Shown here piece after piece: positions 18,520-25,182 of a DNA stretch of 30,910 nucleotides (within the stretch, counting starts at the first letter, position 1; each line of letters opens with the position of its first letter). Source of the stretch: an uncultured Bacilli bacterium (GTDB lineage Bacteria > Bacillota_I > Bacilli_A > RF39 > UBA660); assembly GCA_934086775.1 (NCBI GenBank), contig CAKOIJ010000009.1, forward strand, positions 1 through 30,910. Reading direction: 5' to 3'. Position numbers and translations under genes: made by a program. The notes beneath the pieces are model-generated. The model searched no databases. It saw nothing but the letters and a program-made list of their open reading frames with translations, and was not told the DNA's origin.

Positions 18520-19001
18520 TAAGAGAAGAAAGAGAAATGGAGTTAGAAAGATTAGATGTTGGTGCTATAGCTAGTACAGAAGATATGATTTTTTATACTC
18601 TTATGAAAGAAAAAGGGGCAAGTAAAAGTGAACTTTCTAAATTAACAAGGATTGAATATCCTAATATTAGAAATACTATTATTAAAATGGAAGATAAAGG
18701 TTATGTTATTGGTAGAACACTTGAAAACAAAACTGTATTATTCTATTTAACTCAAGCGGGAGTTTATGAAGCTCATGACAGACTAAATTATACAGTATTT
18801 TGTAAATATCACAATTATTTATGTAATTTGTCATTTCCTAATGATCAAGTTTGCAAATTTCTAAGAAATGCTTTTTATAATTATTATTTATCTGGTGTAT
18901 TTCCTAAAGATGCTTTAGAAGAATCTTATATTAGTTGGTGTTTCAGAAATGGTCTTGAACCTAATGTGTCAAGAGAAAGTAAATTGAAGTTAAAAAAATA
19001 G
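18516..19001 (+). CDS. MarR-like winged-helix protein
   Basis: 161 residues. Residues about 15-90 form a MarR-type winged helix: MIFYTLMKEKGASKSELSKL, then a recognition helix (YPNIRNTIIKMEDKGYVIGR), the wing (TLENKTVLFYLTQAGVYEAH) and the start of a dimer helix. The tail (about 95-161) is aromatic and holds four Cys but no known domain. It may regulate transcription of its own operon or of thiolation or proteolysis genes. The start overlaps the TtcA-like stop by 4 bases. The last codons carry the -35 element of the next transcript. Confidence 0.65.
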   Translation: MIREEREMELERLDVGAIASTEDMIFYTLMKEKGASKSELSKLTRIEYPNIRNTIIKMEDKGYVIGRTLENKTVLFYLTQAGVYEAHDRLNYTVFCKYHNYLCNLSFPNDQVCKFLRNAFYNYYLSGVFPKDALEESYISWCFRNGLEPNVSRESKLKLKK

Positions 19002-19012
19002 TATGTTATAAT
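18984..19012 (+). promoter_or_regulatory. Promoter of the structured RNA and tcdA
   Basis: TTGAAG (18984-18989), 17 bases, TATAAT (19007-19012). It overlaps the end of the MarR-like gene. The expected start is at 19018-19020, exactly where the closing stem of the RNA begins. Confidence 0.75.
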
Positions 19013-19018
19013 TAAATT

Positions 19019-19180
19019 ACCAAGATGATTTGTCATAATAAACCGACAAATAAGTAATTTGGGGACCTAATTAATGGTTGGTGTTGAATACTTAATATTT
19101 AAGGATCCTAAAGACCATTATGTGGACTACCACCTCGCAGATGAGCGAGTTTTATTACTGCAGTCATTTTGGTTTTATTT
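19019..19180 (+). ncRNA. ssrS: Probable 6S-type RNA
   Basis: About 160 bases without a credible start codon, beginning right after a good promoter. The ends pair: CCAAGATGA (19020-19028) with TCATTTTGG (19164-19172), followed by a U-rich run. Inside, AATGGTT pairs with GACCATT (19073-19079 and 19113-19119), with a CTTAA/TTAAG hairpin at the tip. A small hairpin CTCGC-AGATGA-GCGAG (19134-19149) lies on the 3' side of a large unpaired region. A closing stem, central bubble with a 3'-side hairpin and an apical stem is the 6S layout, and in Bacillus the 6S-1 gene lies beside yrvM, as here. Primary-sequence similarity was not checked, so another structured leader of tcdA is possible. An in-frame upward extension of tcdA into this RNA (from ATG 19074) is not credible. 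Confidence 0.6.
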
Positions 19181-19190
19181 TGGAGGAAAT

Positions 19191-19868
19191 ATGAATTTAA
19201 ATAGATTAGAAGCTTTAATAGGTAATGAAAAATTAGATATTGTTAGAAATCTAAACATTTTGCTAGTAGGAGTAGGTGGAGTAGGTGGATATACTTTTGA
19301 AAGTTTGGTTAGAAGTGGAGTAAATAATATAACTATAGTAGATTATGATAAAATAGATCCAACTAATTTAAATAGACAAATAATAGCTAATTCTTCTAAT
19401 ATTGGTTTATTAAAGACAGAAGAAGCAAAAAAACGTGCACTTTCAATAAATGAAAATATAAATGTTATAACTAAAAATTTATTTCTTGATGAAAATACGA
19501 TAAAAGAATTTAATCTAGAAAAATATGACTATGTAATTGATGCTTGTGACTCCATTAGTGCTAAAGTACTTTTGATAAATGAATGTACAAGTAAAGGCAT
19601 TAAAATAATAAGTAGTATGGGAACTGCTAAGAAAATGGATGCAACTAAATTAAAAATAACTACACTTGATAAAACTAGTTATGATAAATTAGCAAAAAAA
19701 TTAAGAGGTATGATAGACAAAAAAATTCAAAAGAAAATAACTGTAATATCTAGTACAGAGGAAGTAAAAAACATAGAAGTTCTAGGCAGTAATAGTTATG
19801 TACCAGCAGTAGCAGGTCTTTTAATTACAAACTATATTATAAATGACGTGGTAAACAAAACAAATTAA
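19191..19868 (+). CDS. tcdA: tRNA threonylcarbamoyladenosine dehydratase (TcdA/YrvM)
   Basis: 225 residues of the ThiF/E1-like family. It uses ATP to cyclise t6A37 of tRNA to ct6A. The nucleotide-binding motif is LLVGVGGVGGYTFESLVRSG, followed by ITIVDYDKIDPTNLNRQI, with IDACDSISAK and KIISSMGTAKKMD further on. ATG 19191 is chosen because TGGAGGAAAT directly precedes it and the 6S-like RNA fills the sequence upstream. The length is slightly under the usual 250-270, with a reduced C-terminal part. The RNA and this gene share one promoter. Confidence 0.88.
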   Translation: MNLNRLEALIGNEKLDIVRNLNILLVGVGGVGGYTFESLVRSGVNNITIVDYDKIDPTNLNRQIIANSSNIGLLKTEEAKKRALSINENINVITKNLFLDENTIKEFNLEKYDYVIDACDSISAKVLLINECTSKGIKIISSMGTAKKMDATKLKITTLDKTSYDKLAKKLRGMIDKKIQKKITVISSTEEVKNIEVLGSNSYVPAVAGLLITNYIINDVVNKTN

Positions 19869-19876
19869 TGATATAA

Positions 19877-19905
19877 TTGTTTTCTAGAACGAAAGTTCGT
19901 ATACT
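19877..19905 (+). promoter_or_regulatory. LexA-box promoter (SOS-type)
   Basis: TTGTTT (19877-19882), 17 bases, TATACT (19900-19905). The spacer contains GAACGAAAGTTC (19887-19898), matching the Gram-positive LexA/DinR core GAAC-N4-GTTC. Position and spacing are those of a repressible SOS promoter. No intact gene follows. Confidence 0.6.
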
Positions 19906-19908
19906 AAT

Positions 19909-20139
19909 GGCGTTTTCTCTGAATATATCTCATGTAAAATAATTAACTCTTTAGAATATAAAGATTTAAATGATGCTTTATTAAGGGTATATCCTAGAGT
20001 AGATATAGAAAAATAAATAGCATAATTTATAATGTAGAAGATCTTGATAATAACAGAAAGCTATTTTATAAAGCAATATTATTTATTAGGTATGAAATAA
20101 TACTAACAGATGCATATAATAAACTTAATAAAAAGAATT
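19909..20139 (+). pseudogene. Decayed gene tail behind the SOS promoter
   Basis: No usable start codon. One frame reads GVFSEYISCKIINSLEYKDL then NDALLRVYPRVDIEK and stops at 20014. A different frame continues INSIIYNVEDLDNNRKLFYK then AILFIRYEIILTDAYNKLN, ending in the terminator at 20131. Joined by one shift these give a plausible helical C-terminus, loosely like the end of HipA-type kinases, but that is impression only. The 5' part of the gene is missing, so this is probably a deletion remnant of an SOS-controlled gene. It fills the 269-base gap between tcdA and rarA. Confidence 0.5.
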
Positions 20140-20161
20140 AAAGTTCGCCTTTAATTCTTTT
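20131..20161. terminator. Bidirectional terminator at the rarA 3' end
   Basis: AAAAGAATTAAAG (20131-20143) and CTTTAATTCTTTT (20149-20161) form a perfect 13-base repeat with a 5-base loop. The rarA stop (20138-20140, minus) is inside the arm. Confidence 0.85.
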
Positions 20162-21334
20162 ATTGTACTCTTGCATAGCTTGTTCATATTTATTATCTCC
20201 AGCAATATAATATTTACTTGTTTTAATATTATCAGGTAAATACTGCTGTTTTACATAATGATTTTTATAATTATGAGGATATTTATAATTAGGGCTAGTT
20301 GTTCTAATATGTTCTGGAACTCTACCTACATTATTTCTTTTTAAATCATTAATTGCTGCATTATAAGTTTGTTCAACTGTGTTGCTTTTTGGACTAAGTG
20401 CCATTTCAATAACAACTTGTGTAAGAGGTTTATATAGTTCTGGGAGTCCAAGCCTTTCAGCACTTTCTATTGCAGTTAATACTTTAGTTTGTAAAGTAGG
20501 GTTAGCAAGACCAATATCTTCATAAGCGATAACAAGCATCCTTCTATAAAGAATATCAAAGTCTCCTGTATCTATAAGCCTAACTAAATAGTGTACACTA
20601 GCGTCCACATCACTTCCTCTTATACTTTTTTGAAAAGCACTAATAACATCATAATACCCATCTTCATTCTTATCAGAAAAAATATTTGCTCTTGGGCTTA
20701 TCTCATTAATATTTTCTATAGTAAATTTATTTCCAAAACTATTATAACAAAATTCTATTAAATTATAGGCAAATCTTAAATCACCAGCACTTAGCTTAGC
20801 AACATAGCGTTTTATCTCATTTGTTAAATTAATATCTTCATATACAGTTTTAACCTTATCTAAAGCTTTAAAAATATCTTCATCAGTTAATTCTTTTAAT
20901 TCAATTAATTGGCATCTACTTCTAATAGCTGGATTAATAGAATGATATGGATTAGAACTAGTAAGTCCGATTAAAGTAATTTGCCCACTTTCAATGAAAG
21001 ACAAAAGTAGATCTTGCTTATCTTTATTCATTCTATGAATTTCGTCAACTATTAAAACAAGATTATCATAAATTTTACTTTCTTCAAAAACCACTTCGAA
21101 ATCTTTTTTACTATTAATTGTAGCATTTAAAAGTCTATAATTAGAATTAAGTTCATTCATAAGAGCTAAAGCAATAGTAGTTTTACCTATACCGCTTTTA
21201 CCATAAAAAATCATATTAAATATTTTATTATTTTTAACTAAATTATTTAATATCTTATTTTTACCAACTAAATGAGATTGTCCTACAATATCAGATAGTT
21301 TATTAGGTCTTAATTTATTTGCAAGAGTTTCCAT
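20138..21334 (-). CDS. rarA: Replication-associated recombination protein A (RarA/MgsA)
   Basis: 398 residues. An AAA+ clamp-loader-like ATPase acting at stalled replication forks. It has LANKLRPNKLSDIVGQSHLV, Walker A FYGKSGIGKTT, Walker B LVLIVDEIHRMNKDKQDLLL, sensor 1 LIGLTSSNPYHSINPAIRSR with the Arg finger, and the RarA tetramerisation part (MLVIAYEDIGLANP, MALSPKSN, PEHIRTTSPNYKYPHNY). ATG 21334 is preferred over GTG 21343, whose GGTGAT acts as Shine-Dalgarno. The XRE gene ends 31 bases upstream of this ATG on the same strand, so they may share a transcript. rarA lies near yrvM/tcdA in Bacillus as well. Confidence 0.95.
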   Translation of the reverse strand: METLANKLRPNKLSDIVGQSHLVGKNKILNNLVKNNKIFNMIFYGKSGIGKTTIALALMNELNSNYRLLNATINSKKDFEVVFEESKIYDNLVLIVDEIHRMNKDKQDLLLSFIESGQITLIGLTSSNPYHSINPAIRSRCQLIELKELTDEDIFKALDKVKTVYEDINLTNEIKRYVAKLSAGDLRFAYNLIEFCYNSFGNKFTIENINEISPRANIFSDKNEDGYYDVISAFQKSIRGSDVDASVHYLVRLIDTGDFDILYRRMLVIAYEDIGLANPTLQTKVLTAIESAERLGLPELYKPLTQVVIEMALSPKSNTVEQTYNAAINDLKRNNVGRVPEHIRTTSPNYKYPHNYKNHYVKQQYLPDNIKTSKYYIAGDNKYEQAMQEYNKRIKGEL

Positions 21335-21365
21335 TTGTATCACCAGTAATATTTTATCATAAAAA

Positions 21366-21608
21366 CTATTTTAAAGCATCATTTTCTTCTATTTTACTTT
21401 TAGGATAAGCTTTCCTAGTATCAGTTAAATAAAGTAGGTAATCTATACTAGTATCATAGAATTTAGCAAGTTTACGTAAAACTTCTACAGGAACATTATT
21501 CTTTTCATTTTCATATTTTGAATAACCCGCTTGACCTAAACCTAACTCTTTAGCAACATCACTTTGTGTTAAATCTTTTTCTTCTCTTAAATCTTTTAAT
21601 TTATTCAT
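21366..21608 (-). CDS. XRE-family transcriptional regulator
   Basis: 80 residues, nearly all one Cro/C1-type HTH: LKDLREEKDLTQSDVAKELG then LGQAGYSKYENEKNNVPVEV and LRKLAKFYDTSIDYLLYLTD. The short tail is KAYPKSKIEENDALK. Stand-alone regulators of this size are common in phages, mobile elements and as orphan chromosomal repressors. It precedes rarA, but no operator could be defined. GTGATGAATT is the likely Shine-Dalgarno before the ATG at 21608. Confidence 0.88.
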   Translation of the reverse strand: MNKLKDLREEKDLTQSDVAKELGLGQAGYSKYENEKNNVPVEVLRKLAKFYDTSIDYLLYLTDTRKAYPKSKIEENDALK

Positions 21609-21639
21609 AATTCATCACTACAATCAAGATAACATATTT

Positions 21640-21774
21640 CAAAACGGCTGGCCTGTGAGGAACTATGTCCTCGGGTCGAATGCTATAACTTATTCCCCAG
21701 TCATGGCTCTATCAAGTGATGTGCTTGTAAATGGTTCTGGCACTAAAACTGATTCATATGTAATAAGTATGTAA
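21640..21774 (+). pseudogene. C-terminal relic of a surface-protein gene
   Basis: An open stretch reads NGWPVRNYVLGSNAITYSPV then MALSSDVLVNGSGTKTDSYV and ISM before TAA. It has no start and no promoter. It aligns by eye with the end of the large surface protein (VRPVISIKS...SGNGSSSSPYEV): both share a PV-x-x-[LI]-x-S core, a Gly/Ser/Thr stretch and a final Tyr-x-[VI]. GC content is visibly higher than in neighbouring genes, with codons such as TCG, GGG and CTC that are rare here. This is a fragment left by deletion, or a silent cassette. The window 21609-21827 otherwise holds the XRE upstream region and a terminator. Confidence 0.55.
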
Positions 21775-21776
21775 AT

Positions 21777-21805
21777 AAAAGGTAGATTTATCTACCTTTT
21801 ATTAT
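21777..21805 (+). terminator. Terminator after the surface-protein relic
   Basis: AAAAGGTAGA (21777-21786) and TCTACCTTTT (21791-21800) form a perfect 10-base stem with loop TTTA and a following T-rich run. Confidence 0.75.
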
Positions 21806-21812
21806 TATTTTA

Positions 21813-21821
21813 TGAGATAAT
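21813..21821 (+). promoter_or_regulatory. Extended -10 promoter of xerD
   Basis: TGAGATAAT is a TGn-extended -10 element (GATAAT at 21816-21821). No good -35 is present. The expected transcript start, 6-7 bases downstream, coincides with the ATG at 21828. Confidence 0.5.
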
Positions 21822-21827
21822 ATTAGT

Positions 21828-22694
21828 ATGAAAGATATAGAAGAGTATGAATTGTTTTTAAAAACTGAAAAGAAACTAGGAGATAACACTATTGAGTCTT
21901 ACTTACTGGACTTAATGTCTTTTTTAAAATGGTTTAATGGTGATGTTAGAACTACTACCAAAGAAGATATTCTAAATTATATATCTTTTTTAAGAGAGAA
22001 CTTAAATGAAAAAAGTATAAATAGACATATAAGTTCTTTAAAAAGTTTTTATTTATATCTACTAGACATGAATTATATAAAAATTAATCCTTTAGAAGAT
22101 ATAAGTATTTTAAAAGTTAAGAAGTCATTACCAAAATATTTAAGTATTGAAGAAGTAGATAAATTACTAAATATTAAATTAAATACAGCTTTTGATTATA
22201 GAAATAAAGCTATGCTTGAAGTTATTTATGGTACTGGGTTAAGAGTGAGTGAGTTAGTAAAATTAGAGTATTCCAATATTGACTTTGAAAATTCTATAAT
22301 AAGGGTAAAAGGAAAAGGTAAGAAAGATAGAATTGTACCTTTAGGTGAAATAGCTTCTTATTATTTAAAGACATATATTAATGATTATAGAAGTAAACTT
22401 TTAAATAAAAATAACTATGATGAAATATTTTTAAATAATCATGGGAAACCTATAACTAGGCAAGGTTTTAATTTCATACTAGAAAATATAAGAAAAGAAA
22501 CAGGGATTGAAAAAGAGCTAACTCCTCATACACTAAGGCATTCTTTTGCAACACATTTACTTGAAGGAGGAGCAGATATAAGAAGCATTCAAGAAATGCT
22601 AGGACATGAAAATATTAGTACTACAAATATATATACTACTGTGGTAAATAAAGTATTAAGGGAAAATTATGATAGTTATTTCCCTAGAAGTTAG
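21828..22694 (+). CDS. xerD: Tyrosine recombinase XerD
   Basis: 288 residues, usual XerC/D size. It resolves chromosome dimers at dif with a partner recombinase. The N-terminal SAM-like core-binding domain spans about 1-85 (LGDNTIESYLLDLMSFLKWF). The catalytic residues are all visible: Arg in GTGLRVSELVKL, Lys in RVKGKGKKDRIVPLG, HxxR in LTPHTLRHSFATHLL, His in MLGHENISTTNIYT, and the nucleophile Tyr in NIYTTV. The xerD-deoB order is the same as in Bacillus (ripX-drm), which favours XerD over XerC. There is no Shine-Dalgarno before the ATG, so translation is probably leaderless. No dif site was recognised nearby. Confidence 0.92.
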   Translation: MKDIEEYELFLKTEKKLGDNTIESYLLDLMSFLKWFNGDVRTTTKEDILNYISFLRENLNEKSINRHISSLKSFYLYLLDMNYIKINPLEDISILKVKKSLPKYLSIEEVDKLLNIKLNTAFDYRNKAMLEVIYGTGLRVSELVKLEYSNIDFENSIIRVKGKGKKDRIVPLGEIASYYLKTYINDYRSKLLNKNNYDEIFLNNHGKPITRQGFNFILENIRKETGIEKELTPHTLRHSFATHLLEGGADIRSIQEMLGHENISTTNIYTTVVNKVLRENYDSYFPRS

Positions 22695-22705
22695 GAGTGA
22701 GATTT

Positions 22706-23863
22706 ATGTATAAAAGAATATTTTTAATTGTAATGGATGGTTTAGGAGTAGGAGAGGCAAAAGATGCAGATAAATTTAATGATGTTGGTTCTTCTACTTT
22801 AGGACATATATTAGATCATGAAGGGTACCATTTGCCAGTATTTGAAAAACTAGGATTAACTAGTTTAGTAAAAAACGAAAACAAATATAAATTTGGATAT
22901 CATAGTAAAATAGAACCCATGAATAAGGCAAAAGATACATTAAATGGTCATTATGAAATGATGGGAGTAGTACTGGATAAACCGTTTATGACTTATCCAA
23001 ATGGGTTTCCAATACTTTTAATAAGTGAAATACAAAGAATAACAGGGAGAGAGGTTATTGGCAATGTGGCAATATCTGGAACTGAAATTATAAAACAACT
23101 TGGAGAAATGCATATGAAAACGGGAGCATTGATAGTGTATACAAGTGCTGATTCAGTTCTTCAAGTTGCTGCACATGAAGATGTTATTCCGGTAGAAGAA
23201 TTATATGATATATGTGAAAAAATAAGTAAAATAGTATTTAGGGAAGAATATAAAGTTGGAAGAGTAATAGCAAGACCTTTTATAGGTAAACCCGGAGAAT
23301 TTGTAAGAACTCCTAGAAGGAAAGACTTTACACAAGTTCCACCAACAAATGTAATGACTTGTCTTTATGATAATGGTTTTGATGTAATAGCGCTTGGTAA
23401 AATAAAAGATATTTTTGCTGATACAGGCATAACAAATGGGATTAAAACTAAAAATAATATTGATGGAATACTTAAATTAAATGACTTTGCTAGAAGTGAA
23501 TTTAATGGTTTACTTTTCCTTAATTTAAATGATTTTGATAGTAAATATGGTCATAGAAGAGATAAGGACGGATATTTAAAATGTTTAGAAGAATTAGATA
23601 AATATTTACCACCTTTTTTAAACAGATTAAAAGAGGATGATTTAGTAATATTTACAGCCGATCATGGTAATGATCCAACTTATAGAGGAACAGATCACAC
23701 AAGAGAAAATGTGCCAATAATATTCTATTCTAAGAGTTTTAAATATAAAGGAGTACTACCTGTTAAAAATACATTTGCTTGTATAGGCGCTACAATACTT
23801 GATAACTTTAATATAGAAAACAATTTAGGGATAGGGGAGAGTTACTTAAAATATTTAAAATAA
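22706..23863 (+). CDS. deoB: Phosphopentomutase
   Basis: 385 residues. It interconverts ribose or deoxyribose 1- and 5-phosphates in nucleoside salvage. As an alkaline-phosphatase-superfamily enzyme it shows the metal ligands in LIVMDGLGVGEAKDA, LNGHYEMMGV, LNLNDFDSKYGHRRD and FTADHGNDPTYRGTDHTREN. ATG 22706 (M-Y-K-R-I) is preferred. The upstream GTG at 22697 overlaps AGGAGTGAG, the Shine-Dalgarno. It starts 11 bases after xerD, so they are co-transcribed. Purine nucleoside phosphorylase, the next gene in Bacillus, is absent. Confidence 0.95.
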   Translation: MYKRIFLIVMDGLGVGEAKDADKFNDVGSSTLGHILDHEGYHLPVFEKLGLTSLVKNENKYKFGYHSKIEPMNKAKDTLNGHYEMMGVVLDKPFMTYPNGFPILLISEIQRITGREVIGNVAISGTEIIKQLGEMHMKTGALIVYTSADSVLQVAAHEDVIPVEELYDICEKISKIVFREEYKVGRVIARPFIGKPGEFVRTPRRKDFTQVPPTNVMTCLYDNGFDVIALGKIKDIFADTGITNGIKTKNNIDGILKLNDFARSEFNGLLFLNLNDFDSKYGHRRDKDGYLKCLEELDKYLPPFLNRLKEDDLVIFTADHGNDPTYRGTDHTRENVPIIFYSKSFKYKGVLPVKNTFACIGATILDNFNIENNLGIGESYLKYLK

Positions 23864-23891
23864 AAAGGAGACTATAAACTGTCTCCTTTTT
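23862..23891. terminator. Bidirectional terminator between deoB and the repeat-protein gene
   Basis: AAAAAGGAGAC (23862-23872) and GTCTCCTTTTT (23881-23891) form a perfect 11-base repeat with an 8-base loop. It overlaps the deoB stop and lies 4 bases past the stop of the minus-strand small gene. Confidence 0.85.
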
Positions 23892-23895
23892 CATA

Positions 23896-24021
23896 CTATT
23901 TACATCTTGAATTTCTAGATGTATTTCTAGCATTATTTCTAGCACTGTTTCTTGAAGTTGTTCTTTTAGCACTATTTCTACTTGTATTTCTAGCGCTGTT
24001 TCTTGAAGTATTTCTTGCCAT
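23896..24021 (-). CDS. 42-residue Arg/Asn/Ser repeat protein, protamine-like
   Basis: A short gene that default length cut-offs would miss. ATG 24021 is preceded by AGGTGGTGATTAAA, an excellent Shine-Dalgarno, and the stop TAG (23896-23898) is followed by the deoB terminator. The product is built of four-residue units: MA, RNTS, RNSA, RNTS, RNSA, then KRTTS, then RNSA, RNNA, RNTS, RNS, and the tail RCK. It has about eleven Arg and two Lys with no acidic residue, so it is extremely basic and presumably disordered. The DNA carries an imperfect direct repeat with a 51-base spacing (from 23935 and 23986). It resembles no family I know; binding to nucleic acid (DNA packing, RNA or ribosome) is an inference from charge. 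The Shine-Dalgarno, frame and terminator together argue for a real gene. Confidence 0.7.
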   Translation of the reverse strand: MARNTSRNSARNTSRNSAKRTTSRNSARNNARNTSRNSRCK

Positions 24022-24078
24022 TTTAATCACCACCTGTTAGTATTATTTACAATAGTTATTAATTAATTCATACGTTTG

Positions 24079-24097
24079 AGTGGTAATAATTGTCACT
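24079..24097. promoter_or_regulatory. Palindromic operator candidate upstream of the ZIP gene
   Basis: The 19 bases AGTGGTAATAATTGTCACT form an 8-base inverted repeat (with G-U pairs if read as RNA) around TAA. It begins within a TTGAGT that could be a -35 element (24076-24081), in the 128-base region between the divergent repeat-protein and ZIP genes. An A/T-rich core with TAATNATT recalls metal-responsive (Zur/PerR/MntR-type) sites, but the match is loose. Confidence 0.35.
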
Positions 24098-24149
24098 TTT
24101 AATAATATTTGATAACCTATTTGAGTAATATTAAATAAAGGTGAGTAGG

Positions 24150-24902
24150 GTGGAAAAAAATGCTATATATTCTTTAATAATATCTTCATTTGCTGGTTTA
24201 AGTACTTTACTTGGAGGATTAATAGTTTATTTTAAAGTAAAAGATAAAGATAAATTCATAACATTTGCATTAAGTTTCAGTTTAAGTGTTATGATCTCTT
24301 TAAGTGTATTTGAACTACTTCCAGAAGGTTTTATTACTCTTTCAAATAAATATGGCCTATTAATAGGTTTATTAATAAGTTTACTATTATTTTTGCTAGG
24401 TAAATTCTTAGTTACTAAAACTAGTAAAAAACTTGCCCTACTACAAAATAAAGGAAATCTTTATAGAGTAGGGGTACTTAGTATGGTCGCTTTAGCCTTA
24501 CATAATTTTCCAGAAGGTATAGCTACATTTATGGCTAGTTTTAACGATTTATCATCAGGAATAAGTTTAGGCATAGCAATAATGCTACATAACATTCCAG
24601 AAGGAATTTCAATAAGTGTTCCTATCTACTACGCTACGGGAAATAAAAAGAGGGGAGTACTATATTCGTTTATTTCAGGCTTAGCAGAGCCAGTAGGAGC
24701 GCTTTTAGCATATATATGTCTTAAGAATTTTATTAATGATGCATTAGTAGCTATGGTTTTAATAATTGTAGCTGGCATAATGATAACATTATCTATAGAT
24801 GAAATGTTACCAGAAGTTAATTCATATAATAAAAAGAAAGAAAGTTATATTGGATTAATATCAGGCTTAATATTAGTAATAATTAACCTAATTTTGTTCT
24901 AA
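24150..24902 (+). CDS. ZIP-family divalent metal transporter (ZupT-like)
   Basis: 250 residues with about eight transmembrane helices. Two metal-site helices are diagnostic: ALALHNFPEGIATFMASFND and IAIMLHNIPEGISISVPIYY, followed by SGLAEPVGALLAY. ZIP transporters bring zinc and related divalent metals into the cytoplasm. The third acidic helix includes SIDEMLPEVNSY. I chose GTG 24150 because AAAGGTGAG (24136-24144) is well spaced for it, while GTG 24141 lies within that Shine-Dalgarno. A palindrome about 55 bases upstream may be its regulator site. Confidence 0.9.
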   Translation: MEKNAIYSLIISSFAGLSTLLGGLIVYFKVKDKDKFITFALSFSLSVMISLSVFELLPEGFITLSNKYGLLIGLLISLLLFLLGKFLVTKTSKKLALLQNKGNLYRVGVLSMVALALHNFPEGIATFMASFNDLSSGISLGIAIMLHNIPEGISISVPIYYATGNKKRGVLYSFISGLAEPVGALLAYICLKNFINDALVAMVLIIVAGIMITLSIDEMLPEVNSYNKKKESYIGLISGLILVIINLILF

Positions 24903-25162
24903 CTTTCTCTATTTATTAAGGTTCCGATAATATATATTATGTTAAGTTCTATTCGTAAGAAAGAATTAATAAATAATCAATCATTTTATATTCTTATCAA
25001 TAGTCTATCCTTCTCCATTTATCTTTTTATTTATTAATAGTTTTTACATATTTATGAATGTTTTCCAAATATGTTGTTTTTTGAAAATATTTGTTCTAAT
25101 ATAAACATATATGTTATTGGTGCTTATCATTTTTTTTCACTACACATATTATCGATTAAAAA
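24903..25162. other. Noncoding AT-rich gap after the ZIP gene
   Basis: About 260 bases between the convergent ZIP and HTH genes. No open frame with a ribosome-binding site was seen on either strand. It holds only a weak inverted repeat (CAAATAT and ATATTTG, around 25066-25097) and T-rich runs, so no clear ZIP terminator was found here. No RNA gene recognised. Confidence 0.5.
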
Positions 25163-25182
25163 AGATTAGTATTAGCTAATCT
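25163..25182 (-). terminator. Terminator of the HTH gene
   Basis: AGATTAG (25163-25169) and CTAATCT (25176-25182) form a perfect 7-base stem with a 6-base loop. In minus-strand reading it is followed by TTTTTT. The stop codon TAG (25181-25183) overlaps the arm. Confidence 0.7.

Noticed and set aside
19074..19190. N-terminal extension of tcdA by 39 residues
   Set aside because: The extension lies inside the structured RNA, does not resemble ThiF-family N-termini, and a clear Shine-Dalgarno precedes ATG 19191.
21828..22694. XerD-like recombinase as an integrase of a mobile element or a phase-variation switch
   Set aside because: Length, motifs and the conserved xerD-deoB order indicate housekeeping XerD; no attachment-site repeats or element genes flank it.
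23896..24021. CRISPR or tandem satellite instead of a gene
   Set aside because: The repeat units are 12 bases, imperfect, keep one reading frame throughout and have start and stop signals; there are no spacers.
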